From positions 1-64,000 of the forward strand of contig CANGYJ010000017.1 of assembly GCA_947458455.1 (NCBI GenBank): a stretch of 64,000 nucleotides of DNA, given 5' to 3'. This document shows, in pieces, positions 35,400 to 43,600 of this stretch. Made by a program: the position numbers and the translations under genes. Source of the stretch: Verrucomicrobiaceae bacterium. Lineage in GTDB: Bacteria; Verrucomicrobiota; Verrucomicrobiia; Verrucomicrobiales; Verrucomicrobiaceae. How positions within the stretch are numbered: the stretch's first letter is position 1; every line of letters begins with the position of its first letter. Below the pieces are notes generated by a model. It worked only from the letters and a program-made list of their open reading frames with translations. It had not been told where the DNA came from and ran no database searches.

Positions 35400-35488
35400 A
35401 TACCCTCCCGGCACCTTCCTTGACGAGGAGAAGATGCCGCTTTAGGCAGGCCCATGGCGCAGGGATCATCTCCCTGCGTTTTCTTTAT

Positions 35489-35673
35489 CTTCGCAGATGC
35501 AGGGAAGGCCGTGAGAACCGGCCACAGTGGCGCTGCGGTATCGGGTCACAGACCTCCATTCGTGCTCATTCGCACGGAACAAAGCCAATCGGGAGCAATC
35601 CACGGTGAAGGCGGAGGCGAGGAAGGCGGTAAAACCGCCAGGAAACCCGGAGTCCGAACATCTCTCTGCGAAG
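35489..35673 (+). promoter_or_regulatory. cobalamin (adenosylcobalamin/AqCbl) riboswitch
   Basis: The layout fits the B12 riboswitch. P1 closes with CTTCGCAG (35489-35496) and CTGCGAAG (35666-35673). The five-prime conserved core AGGGAAGGCCGTGAGAACCG lies at about 35501-35520, followed by GGCCACAGTGGCGCTGCGG. The 3' B12 box is GCCAGGAAACC (35637-35647). The start codon of the BtuB-like receptor lies 32 bp downstream. Cobalamin would be expected to repress the receptor at the level of transcription or translation. Confidence 0.82.
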
Positions 35674-35704
35674 TCGTCATCGAACCAATGAACCCAGCAA
35701 AACC

Positions 35705-37585
35705 ATGTACCTCCAAAAACTACGAGGAAGGGCCTTCGTGCTCTTTCTCACCCTCGGCAACGTTTCTGCCGCCGAGCCTCAAAAATCCGTCGAACTGACG
35801 GAACGCGTCATCACCGCCACCCGAACCGAAACCGAGCGCTGGCGCACCGCCTCAAGCGTCACGGTCATCGACCGCAAGAAAATCGACGAGCAGCAGCTCA
35901 AGTTGCTGCCAGATGCCCTCCGGCAAGTTCCTGGCCTCGTCATCGCGGATCGAGGCACGCCCGGTTCCACCGTCGGCATCTTCCTCCGTGGCACCAACAG
36001 TGACCAGACGCTCGTCGTCATCGATGGGCGACCCGTCCCCGGCAATCTCGCCGGTCTTTACAACATCGAAACGATGGCGCTCGACAATGTCGAGCGCATC
36101 GAAGTCCTCAGCGGTCCTGCTTCGAGCTTGTACGGTGGCAAAACCCTTGGCGGCGTGATCAACATCATCACCCGCAGCGGCAAAGGCCTCACCAAGCCCG
36201 AGTCAGCCCTCTCGTGGGAAGGCGGCAGCTTTGGTTTCTCGCGTGAAACCCTCAGCACGCGTGGCTCGGCGGGCATTTACGACTGGAGTGTCGAGCTGAG
36301 CCGCACGGACACTCAGGGTTACCGCATCAACAGCCAAATGCAGCTCACCAACACCGCCGCCAAGGTCGGCGCACAGCTCGCGGACACGCTGCGCTTTGAC
36401 CTCGACCTGCGTTACTACAATGCGGACATCGGAGATCCAAATAACAACGATGATCCCGACAACCACCTGCTGACCGAGTTTTGGAGCCTCTCTCCACGTC
36501 TCGTCTGGGATACCACGGAGCGTTGGAAGCAGACGCTGACCTATCAGTTCGGGAGTTTCCGTCAGGTCGCCACGGGCTATCCTTTCGCAGGCCAGAATAA
36601 CCGCATCACCTCACGCAATCACTTCTGGGAGTACCAGAATGTCTTCCGCGCGACGGACAAATGGACCATCAGTAGCGGCATGTCGGTGCAGGACCTCACT
36701 TACAACCGCTACAACGACGATGACAATCCGCTGTTCTTTGGATTCCCGACCAACCCAGGCTCCAAGTCCTACGATGTCGATCAGGAAGAAACCAATTGGG
36801 CTGTCTTCCTGCAATCCCAGGCCGAGATCCTCCCCGGCTGGAACCTCACGGGCGGCCTCCGCTACGACAGTTACTCCGATTTTGGCGAGGCCACCACCTG
36901 GCGAGCGGGCACCAGTTGGCGTCTGCCTTGGACGCAGACCATCCTGCATGCCAACTACGGCACCGCCTTTGCGCCCGCTAGCCCGCAAAACCGTGAAGCA
37001 GGCGTGTGGGGTTTCGCGGGCGGTGAATTGGTGAATCATCAGCCGGAACTCAGCAAAGGCCTAGAACTCGGCATCGAGCAGCCCTTTGCCGACAACAAGG
37101 CCTCCATCAGCCTCACCTACTTTCACAACAACATCCGCAACCTCATCGTGTATGACCCAATTCTCTTCGCTCTGAGTCAGGTCAATCAAGCACGCACGCA
37201 AGGCCTGGAGTCCGCGTTCAACTGGCAGCCCAGTGAGAGCTTCGGCTTCAGTGCTCAATACACTTACCTCGATGCCAAGGACACCAGCTCGGGAAAACGG
37301 CTCGTGCGGCGACCGCGTCACACCGTCACCAGTGACATCTGGGTGAAGCCTGTGCCCAAGCTGCGCTTTGGACTCGGCGCTCTCTACATCATGGATCGAG
37401 AAGAAGCCAATCAAGTCGATGTCGAGGACTACCTGCGCCTGCGCCTCACCGCCAGCTACGAGCTAAGCAAGAACTGCGAGCTCTTTGCCCGCGTGGAAAA
37501 CTTGCTCGGCGAGCGATACTCCGAGGTACAAGGTTTCCCCGCCATGCGAACCGGTGCCTTTGCAGGATTCAGGCTGCGCTTTTGA
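35705..37585 (+). CDS. TonB-dependent receptor (BtuB-like)
   Basis: A 626-residue outer-membrane receptor. A signal peptide (MYLQKLRGRAFVLFLTLGNVSA) precedes a plug domain beginning ELTERVITATRTETER, with DALRQVPGLVI, GTPGSTVGIFLRGTNSDQTLVVIDGRP and SGPASSLYGGKTLGGVINIITRSGKGL. A 22-stranded beta barrel follows and ends in FAGFRLRF, an aromatic-terminated strand. The cobalamin riboswitch directly upstream points to B12 (corrinoid) as the substrate. ATG at 35705 follows an A-rich leader. No B12 ABC transporter is nearby. Confidence 0.93.
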   Translation: MYLQKLRGRAFVLFLTLGNVSAAEPQKSVELTERVITATRTETERWRTASSVTVIDRKKIDEQQLKLLPDALRQVPGLVIADRGTPGSTVGIFLRGTNSDQTLVVIDGRPVPGNLAGLYNIETMALDNVERIEVLSGPASSLYGGKTLGGVINIITRSGKGLTKPESALSWEGGSFGFSRETLSTRGSAGIYDWSVELSRTDTQGYRINSQMQLTNTAAKVGAQLADTLRFDLDLRYYNADIGDPNNNDDPDNHLLTEFWSLSPRLVWDTTERWKQTLTYQFGSFRQVATGYPFAGQNNRITSRNHFWEYQNVFRATDKWTISSGMSVQDLTYNRYNDDDNPLFFGFPTNPGSKSYDVDQEETNWAVFLQSQAEILPGWNLTGGLRYDSYSDFGEATTWRAGTSWRLPWTQTILHANYGTAFAPASPQNREAGVWGFAGGELVNHQPELSKGLELGIEQPFADNKASISLTYFHNNIRNLIVYDPILFALSQVNQARTQGLESAFNWQPSESFGFSAQYTYLDAKDTSSGKRLVRRPRHTVTSDIWVKPVPKLRFGLGALYIMDREEANQVDVEDYLRLRLTASYELSKNCELFARVENLLGERYSEVQGFPAMRTGAFAGFRLRF

Positions 37586-37608
37586 TGCAGCCATGCTAGA
37601 TCAGCCCC

Positions 37609-38385
37609 GTGGCTACCCGCACGTCACGTTCTGATTCCCCTGCCGCGCTGCGCGAGCGGTTCATCCGCCGCGTCAGCGCGGCTTCGCCCTTTTACCAGAT
37701 GTTCGATCATCTGCCGGATCTCGCGTTCTTTGCCAAAGATCGCGATTTCCGCTTCATGTGCGCCTCACGCCGCTTCATGGATCGCTTCGGCATTCACCAT
37801 GAAAACGAGATCGTCGGCAAAAACGACTTCGATCTCTTCCCGGATCGCCTCGCCGAGAATTTCCGCCGCGATGACGAGGAAGTCTTCAGCACTGGCAAAC
37901 CCAAGCTCAACATCGTCGAGCTCTTTTTCACCGATCAGGGCCTGCCAGACTGGTTCGTCACCAACAAGCTCCCGCTCTTCGACGCCAAAGACCGCGTCAT
38001 CGGCCTCATGGGCACCGTGCAGAGCTTCGAGGGCAAAAAACAAGTCCTCCAACCCTACCTGCAAATCGATCGCGCCCTCGCCTACATCCGTGAGCACTTC
38101 CGCTCCGGCGTTTCCATCACCGAGCTGGCTGAAATCGTGCATCTTTCGCCGCGCCAACTTCACCGGAAGTTCGTCGAGACCTTTGGCGCCAGCCCGCAGG
38201 CCTTCATCATGAAGCTCCGCATCCAGGCCGCCTGCGAAGCCCTCCAAAAAGAGAGCGCTCAGATCGCCGAAGTAGGTCGCGAGCTCGGCTTCTGCGATCA
38301 AAGCGCCTTCACCCAGCACTTTCACCGGCACATGGGCATGACACCTCTGCATTACCTGCGGCAATTTCGTCTTCGCAGGGCCTGA
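37609..38385 (+). CDS. PAS-AraC family transcriptional regulator
   Basis: A 258-residue regulator. Residues about 25-140 form a PAS-type sensory domain (FYQMFDHLPDLAFFAKDRDFRFM, ENEIVGKNDFDLFPD, PLFDAKDRVIGLMGTVQ). A C-terminal AraC/XylS double HTH starts near 165 (ITELAEIVHLSPRQLHRKFVETFG, then IAEVGRELGFCDQSAFTQHFHRHMGMTPLHYLRQFR). The start is GTG at 37609. It lies 23 bp after the TonB receptor, so it may be in the same riboswitch-controlled transcript; that would be an unusual arrangement for a DNA-binding regulator. Confidence 0.88.
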   Translation: MATRTSRSDSPAALRERFIRRVSAASPFYQMFDHLPDLAFFAKDRDFRFMCASRRFMDRFGIHHENEIVGKNDFDLFPDRLAENFRRDDEEVFSTGKPKLNIVELFFTDQGLPDWFVTNKLPLFDAKDRVIGLMGTVQSFEGKKQVLQPYLQIDRALAYIREHFRSGVSITELAEIVHLSPRQLHRKFVETFGASPQAFIMKLRIQAACEALQKESAQIAEVGRELGFCDQSAFTQHFHRHMGMTPLHYLRQFRLRRA

Positions 38386-38436
38386 ATTTCCGTTTGCCCA
38401 ATGTCACAACTCCGCCTAAAGACTGCGCCCCACCCC

Positions 38437-38511
38437 GCGCGGTTAGCTCAGTGGTAGAGCATTGCCTTCACACGGCAAGGGTCGCAGGTTCGAACCCTGC
38501 ACCGCGCACCA
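38437..38511 (+). tRNA. tRNA-Val (CAC)
   Basis: A cloverleaf: acceptor GCGCGGT/ACCGCGC, D-loop AGCTCAGTGGTAGAGC, anticodon arm TTGCC-TTCACAC-GGCAA with anticodon CAC, and T-arm GCAGGTTCGAACCCTGC. The CCA is encoded at 38509-38511. It decodes the valine codon GUG. Confidence 0.95.
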
Positions 38512-38536
38512 TCTTCGTCCAAGCAAACAAGATGCT

Positions 38537-39676
38537 TCAAACAGCCATCCGCATCATTAGCGGAGCTGCCCAGACAGCCGCCGCAAAAAGCAAGGCGGCG
38601 ATCCCCATCGCAAACAACGCGATCAGCACGATTTCCAAGCTCTTCACACGGATCAGCGACACCCGTGACACCCCGATGTCCTCCAGCGTCGTGAACTCCC
38701 GCTTCCTCAACCGGAACGACAGCGCAAACACCAGCGCCGAAACAAACAACGCCGCGCCCGCTGTCGTCAGCAGCATCGTCGTGGCAAAGCCTTCCAGCCG
38801 CACGAGCTGCGTCAGCAGCCCCTCCATATCGTCTCGCGGACGAATGAGCTGAGCCGTCTTGGATTTCGCATACTGCCCGGCCATCAGCGCTTCCGTTTTC
38901 GCATCCGGTGGCACCACGATCGCCGCGCTGATCGGATACTCGCCCGTGTCGCCATGAAAATGAAACGAGTTCAAATTCGCCTCGGTGACCTCTTGAAACA
39001 TCCGCACCGCCGCATTGGCGACCGTGTTGTGCTCCTCCTCTTGGAGCACATCGGTGCCCTTCACATCATCGTGACCGTGCGCACGTCCCTCGATGAGCCA
39101 CGCGGTCTTCAGATCGCAAAACACCGCGTCATCATCCGGCGTGCCGTTGGCGGTCAAAACACCGGCGATGCGCATCTTCAGCGGGTAAGTGCCCGCCATA
39201 TCGAAAGTCTGTTCCGGCGTCGAAAAGATCGCGTCACCTGGTTTGAGGCCACGTTCATCCGCCAAACGGGCCCCGAGCACACAATCCCCCAGCCTCGTGA
39301 TCTGCTTCCCTGCCTTCAGCGCCAGCCCACGGAACGCAAAATACTCCAGCGCCGTGCCCACGATGGGGGCCTTCTGCGCCTCAAAGCGCACATGCAGCGG
39401 GATACCACCCTCTGGCATCTCCTTCAGCGACAGCGACGCCAGAATCTCCTTCTTAAAATACAGCGCCGTCATCATCAGATCCAGCGCACTGCCTTTCGTG
39501 CCCACGATTTGCGGCGTTGAGGCTGCCCTCGCACGCAGATCCGCCTGCGCATGCCGCACCAACACCCGCAGGCAAAGCGGCAGCGCCACCACCAGTCCCA
39601 GCGCCGCCGCCAACAACACGCTCTGCGTGCGATGACGCAGCACATAGCGGAGGGCGAGATGAAGGGCGGGTGTCAT
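38537..39676 (-). CDS. FtsX-like ABC transporter permease (orphan)
   Basis: A 379-residue permease. The ATG at 39676 starts MTPALHLALRYVLRHRTQ. An N-terminal TM (VLLAAALGLVVALPLCLRVLV) precedes a large periplasmic region (MacB-type, about residues 35-260). Three TMs close it, including FATTMLLTTAGAALFVSALVFAL and IVLIALFAMGIAALLFAAAV. It is typical of the DevC/LolC class of lipoprotein or peptide exporters. No ATPase lies next to it. A possible partner is the LolD-like ATPase at 44 kb (inference). Confidence 0.8.
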   Translation of the reverse strand: MTPALHLALRYVLRHRTQSVLLAAALGLVVALPLCLRVLVRHAQADLRARAASTPQIVGTKGSALDLMMTALYFKKEILASLSLKEMPEGGIPLHVRFEAQKAPIVGTALEYFAFRGLALKAGKQITRLGDCVLGARLADERGLKPGDAIFSTPEQTFDMAGTYPLKMRIAGVLTANGTPDDDAVFCDLKTAWLIEGRAHGHDDVKGTDVLQEEEHNTVANAAVRMFQEVTEANLNSFHFHGDTGEYPISAAIVVPPDAKTEALMAGQYAKSKTAQLIRPRDDMEGLLTQLVRLEGFATTMLLTTAGAALFVSALVFALSFRLRKREFTTLEDIGVSRVSLIRVKSLEIVLIALFAMGIAALLFAAAVWAAPLMMRMAV

Positions 39677-39719
39677 GAGAACGCCGACAGTGCGAAGCAA
39701 AAAGCCCCTTGCCAACTTT

Positions 39720-39760
39720 GGATTACACCCGTAATCCCAGCCGGATCACACTTGTAATCC
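39720..39760 (+). promoter_or_regulatory. two BlaI/MecI-type operators overlapping a candidate promoter
   Basis: GGATTAC-accc-GTAATCC (39720-39737) and GGATCAC-actt-GTAATCC (39743-39760) are near-identical 18-bp dyads, 23 bp apart centre to centre, resembling the BlaI consensus ATTACA-nn-TGTAAT. They lie just upstream of the repressor's ATG (39767). TTGCCA (39709-39714) and TAATCC (39732-39737) with a 17-bp gap could be a promoter that the first operator covers. This is inference. Confidence 0.7.
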
Positions 39761-39766
39761 TGCCTC

Positions 39767-40171
39767 ATGCCTGACGAAGACGACATTCCCGCCACGCCCC
39801 GCATTTCCGACGCCGAATGGACCGTCATGAAGGTCCTTTGGGAACGCGGCACTAGCACCCTCGGTGATGTCGTGAAGGAACTCGAAGGCCGCCTGCACTG
39901 GAAACCCCGCACCGTGCAGTCCCTCATCCGTCGACTCACCGACAAAGGTGCTCTGGCCGTCGAAGCCGTCGGCCGCGAGTTCCGCTACACACCCGCCGTC
40001 GCTCAGGATCAGTGCCAGCATGAGGAAAGCGTCAGTTTCCTCGACCGCGTTTTCAACGGCCGCCTCAAACCCTTCGTCGCTGGCTTCATGGAGCGTGAAG
40101 AAGTCACGAAAGACGACCTCGCCGCCCTTCGTGAGGTGCTCGCCCAAGCCGAGCGCAAACTGAAGAAGTGA
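39767..40171 (+). CDS. blaI: BlaI/MecI/CopY-family repressor
   Basis: A 134-residue winged-helix repressor. ISDAEWTVMKVLWERGTSTLGDVVKELEGRLHWKPRTVQSLIRRLTDKGAL contains the recognition helix, and VSFLDRVFNGRLKPFVAGFMERE is the dimerisation tail with the region cleaved by BlaR1-type proteases. Two matching operators sit directly upstream, so autoregulation is likely. It pairs with the M56 metalloprotease/sensor gene 136 bp downstream; in the classic circuit the sensor triggers destruction of this repressor. Confidence 0.92.
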   Translation: MPDEDDIPATPRISDAEWTVMKVLWERGTSTLGDVVKELEGRLHWKPRTVQSLIRRLTDKGALAVEAVGREFRYTPAVAQDQCQHEESVSFLDRVFNGRLKPFVAGFMEREEVTKDDLAALREVLAQAERKLKK

Positions 40172-40561
40172 TCCCAAGTCGTCCTCGTCCTCCTACTCGA
40201 ACTCGTCCTCGATCCTACCGCGCCATTAGAAGTCAGATGTGAAAAGTTAAAAGTGGCTTCGCATCCGCGTCAGCGCCCATTTTCCAATTTTCAGTCCCAC
40301 CCGCGCCATGACCGCCGCCACGCTCCTCCACTGGCTTCAGCGAACCACCCTCGAAGCCAGCCTGCTCATCCTCGCCGTGCTCGGCCTGCGCCGGATGCTC
40401 GGCACGCGTCTCAGTCCCGCGTGGCGCATCGGATTGTGGATGCTCGTCGGAGCCAAACTCATGCTCCCCGCATTCATCCCGGCGGGGTTTGGTCTCGGAG
40501 CGCTCTGGAGGGACAAAAATGACCTTAGTGACCCAAGGGACATCTCCATCATCTCCGAAGC

Positions 40562-40589
40562 TTCCGTGTATTCCGTGCCTTCCGCGGTT
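40562..40589 (+). repeat. TTCCGTG-type repeat tract inside the M56 gene
   Basis: TTCCGTGTATTCCGTGCC (from 40562) followed by TTCCGCGGTTG resembles the right arm of the intergenic repeat at 24192-24219. It encodes part of a loop between the predicted first and second membrane regions, so the repeat family probably entered the coding region here. Confidence 0.5.
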
Positions 40590-40751
40590 GAAATTCAGAC
40601 GCCTGCGGTCCTTCCGCACCCCTCATTCACCCTTCGTCATTCAGCGCTAGCGGCCTGGCGCCTCGGCACCCTCACCGTCCTCACCACCGCCCTCCTCCGC
40701 CAGCGCCGCTTTCACCAGCATCTGTGCACCCTTCCTCTCGCCGACGATCCG

Positions 40752-40779
40752 CATCTCTCATCACCCATCTCTCATCCCA
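40752..40779. repeat. 14-bp imperfect tandem duplication in M56 gene
   Basis: CATCTCTCATCACC (40752-40765) and CATCTCTCATCCCA (40766-40779) share their first 11 bases. The duplication adds 14 bp, a frame change of +2, and is the likely lesion in the sensor gene. Confidence 0.75.
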
Positions 40780-41979
40780 AGCACGCGTCACCACCCCTCG
40801 CATCCTCCTCACCGCCACCGGCACCACACCCGCCCTCGTCGGCATCCGCCAACCGCGCCTCCTCCTCCCTTCTGACTGGCAGACGCGCTTCACCGACCGC
40901 AGCCTGCGTCACGTGCTGCTGCACGAGCTGCACCACATCCGCCATCGCGACCTCCTGTGGAACTGGGCTGCCACCGCCGTGCAGGCGCTGCATTGGTTCA
41001 ATCCGCTCGTGTGGTTCGTCGTGTCACGCTTCCAGGCCGATCGTGAGCAGCGTTGCGATGCCGGAGCGCTCGCCATTCTCTCGCCCGCCGAGCGATTCGA
41101 CTACGGGCACACGCTGCTGCGCATCCAGGAAACCTTTTTCGCACCACCAGCCATCGCAGGGTTGGCTCCATGCGTGCGCCACCACCCCACCCTGCACCAA
41201 CGCATCCTCATGATCGCCACCCCGACCACCCGCCAGCCCATGATCCAGGCCCTGCTCGTCCTCACGCTCAGCGTGCTGGTCGGCTACTCCTTCACCACCG
41301 TCCGCGCCGCCGAAAAAGAAGTTCCACCGAAGGTCCGCGAAGGCTCCACCACCACCAAAAAAGATCCGTCCAATCCGTCGGATCAGTCCGATCAAAAAAA
41401 GCCCTCTATGAAGGACGGCCAGCGCAAACCCAACGCCGAACGCGACGGCGACAAACCCCGCACCGCCCCCCGCGAGGGCGAAGGCATGAAAAAGCCCGGC
41501 GCAGAACGTGATGCGGGCACTCCTGCCCGCAAAGGCGATGGCGAAGGCCGCCAACCCTCCGCCGAATCCGGCCCAAAGACCCGCCAAGGCTCCGAAGGGA
41601 GCGCAGCCGAGCGGAGCGAGACAGACCGCCAAAGGCGGCCCGAAGGGCAAGGCGGGGACGCCGAGTCAAACACTCCTGTCCGCAGCTCCGGCGCAGTCCT
41701 CACCCTCAAAGTCATCGACGGCGGCGACACCGTCCTCATCGGTGACGAAAAAGTCCCCATGAACCGCCTCCGCGGCTTCCTCAGTACCTTCCTCCCCGAC
41801 CACCCCGGTGCCAAAGTCGAAGTCGCTGGCAACGACGACACCCCTCTCAAAGCCCTCCACAACACTGTCGATGCCGTCCGCGACAACGGGAACAAGAACG
41901 TGGGCATCAAGGTGGAGTAAGTTTGCATCATCGACAACTCCCAGGGCAAAGTTTGCTGTGGGAGGAGAGTGCCCGCGAA

Positions 41980-42112
41980 AATGACGAATGAGTAATTCCG
42001 AATGACGAAGGAAGCCCCAATTCCAAAAGCATCAACCAACCCGCTTTCCATGTCCCCTTCGTCATTCAGCCTTCGTCATTCCTTCCTCATTCTGATTTCG
42101 TCCTTCGTCATT
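41980..42112. repeat. AATGACGAA-type inverted repeats
   Basis: AATGACGAAT (41980-41989) and AATGACGAAG (42001-42010) are mirrored by CTTCGTCATT at 42057-42066, 42071-42080 and 42103-42112. The right arm lies within the pectate lyase coding region. Other members occur at 46141-46172 and 48411-48537. All are near gene ends or starts. Confidence 0.8.
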
Positions 42113-43600
42113 CCTCCGCTCGCGGAGGCTGCGACACCCATCGAAGTCTCCGCCGCGGCGATCAAAGCCGTCAGCTTCTACCACTCCCACGCGGCGGCCC
42201 ACGGCGGTTACGTCTATCGCTACAGCGCCGACTTCACCCTGCGCGAAGCCGAAGGCATCCCCGGCCCCGACACGATCTGGATTCAGCCACCGGGCACACC
42301 CGCGGTCGGGATGGCGATGCTGGATGCTTACGAGGCCACGAAGGACGAAAAGTGCCTCGCAGCCGCCGTGGAGGCCGCGCGATGCGTTTCGCGCACGCAG
42401 CTCGCTTCGGGTGGTTGGGACTACTCGGGCCATTTCGATGTCAAAGGCCGCGAATCGAAGAATTACTGCCGCAAGGCCGATGGCACTGCCATTCCACGCA
42501 CGCAGACCATCTCGCGTGAGGCTGGCTGGCACAACTGGCGTCGTCAGGACAAGAAAAACTACGCCACCTACGACGACGATGTCTCCCAGGCCGCCACGCG
42601 GTTGCTCGTGCGGGTCGATCACGCGCTCGGCGGCAAGGACGCCGAAATCAAAGCCGCCGCCGACTTCGCACTGCACACCCTCCTCATGACGCAGTATCCG
42701 GCGGGCGGTTGGAGCGCGAATTTCGATGACGTGCCCACCTTTCCGCCGCCCGTCGAAAAGTATCCCATCAAGCCCGCCAACTACCCCGCCGACTGGCCGC
42801 GCAAGTGGCCGAAGGACTTCACCGGCTGCTATGTGCTCAATGACAACACCCACGCCACCTTGATGAGCACCCTGCTCCTCGCCTGGCAGCTTCGCGGCGA
42901 TCAAAAATACCTCGATGCCGCCAAACGCGGCGGCGACTTCCTCCTGCTCGCGCAGATGCCCGATCCGCAGCCCGCCTGGGCGCAGCAATACAACGCCGAC
43001 ATGCAGCCCGTGTGGAGCCGTCAATTCGAGCCCACCGCCATCAGCGGTCGCGAAAGCCAGGCCGCCATGTGGGCGCTGTTGAAGCTCGCCGCGGCCACTG
43101 GCGATCAAAAATACCTCGCCCCCGCCGCCAAAGCCATCACCTACCTCCGCACCGTGCTCCTGCCAGGCAACAAGCTCGCCCGCTTCTACGAACTCCACAC
43201 CAACAAGCCTCTCTACTTCGAGCGCGGCCCCGGCGGCAAAGGTTTCGAGCTCACCTATTCCGACAAGCGTGCCTCCTCTAACTACGGCTGGGTCTGGGAC
43301 AGCGAACTCGACGCCCTGCAAGTCGCCGGTAGCCAGATCGCCCGTGGCGAGCCCGTCCCCTTCCCACGCACCGAAAAAGAACGTTGGTCCTCCCCACCCA
43401 CCGACGCCGACATCGCCACCATCCTCAAAGAGCAAGCCGCCAACGGCTCTTGGCCCGTCACCGACGACGAACGCGGCATCATGCGTGATGCAAACGGCAA
43501 AAAAACCAAGCCAGCAGGCGGCGTGATCTACAGCCTCGACTTCACGCAGAATGTGAAAGCGTTGAGCGCGTGGCTGAAAGCGAAAAGAGGCATGCAATGA
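42050..43600 (+). CDS. pectate lyase (PL10-like)
   Basis: A 516-residue exported pectate lyase with a family PL10 (alpha/alpha toroid) character. Motifs are ISREAGWHNWRRQDKKNYATYDDDVSQAATRLL, MTQYPAGGWSANFDDVPTFPP, LNDNTHATLMSTLLLAWQL, WSRQFEPTAISGRESQAAMWALL and GFELTYSDKRASSNYGWVW. Residues about 3-22 of the signal peptide (FSLRHSFLILISSFVIPP) are encoded by an AATGACGAA-family repeat. ATG at 42050 is preferred; an earlier ATG at 42002 also lies in the repeat. It may act with the TIM-barrel, DUF1080 and esterase proteins on plant polysaccharides (inference). Confidence 0.9.
   Translation: MSPSSFSLRHSFLILISSFVIPPLAEAATPIEVSAAAIKAVSFYHSHAAAHGGYVYRYSADFTLREAEGIPGPDTIWIQPPGTPAVGMAMLDAYEATKDEKCLAAAVEAARCVSRTQLASGGWDYSGHFDVKGRESKNYCRKADGTAIPRTQTISREAGWHNWRRQDKKNYATYDDDVSQAATRLLVRVDHALGGKDAEIKAAADFALHTLLMTQYPAGGWSANFDDVPTFPPPVEKYPIKPANYPADWPRKWPKDFTGCYVLNDNTHATLMSTLLLAWQLRGDQKYLDAAKRGGDFLLLAQMPDPQPAWAQQYNADMQPVWSRQFEPTAISGRESQAAMWALLKLAAATGDQKYLAPAAKAITYLRTVLLPGNKLARFYELHTNKPLYFERGPGGKGFELTYSDKRASSNYGWVWDSELDALQVAGSQIARGEPVPFPRTEKERWSSPPTDADIATILKEQAANGSWPVTDDERGIMRDANGKKTKPAGGVIYSLDFTQNVKALSAWLKAKRGMQ

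Larger units (their letters stand above)
40308..41920 (+). pseudogene. BlaR1-like M56 peptidase sensor, frameshifted, with ExbD-like C-terminal domain
   Basis: The N-terminal frame (MTAATLLHWLQRTTLEASLL) has the TM start of M56 sensors. The second frame resumes at QARVTTPRILLTATGTTPALVG and contains the HExxH site HELHHIRHRD, FNPLVWFVV and the post-catalytic TM (LLVLTLSVLVGYSF). Lys/Pro/Glu-rich linkers follow, and then a domain of about 70 residues (LTLKVIDGGDTVLIGDEKVP) resembling the ExbD/TolR periplasmic fold. A 14-bp tandem duplication (40752-40779) breaks the frame; its removal joins LADDPHLSS to QARVTT perfectly. A TTCCGTGTATTCCGTG tract lies in the loop. About 532 residues if repaired. 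Confidence 0.75.

Noticed and set aside
35454-35798. 114-codon ORF upstream of the TonB receptor
   Set aside because: It covers the cobalamin riboswitch and runs into the receptor in another frame; the RNA structure explains the sequence better.
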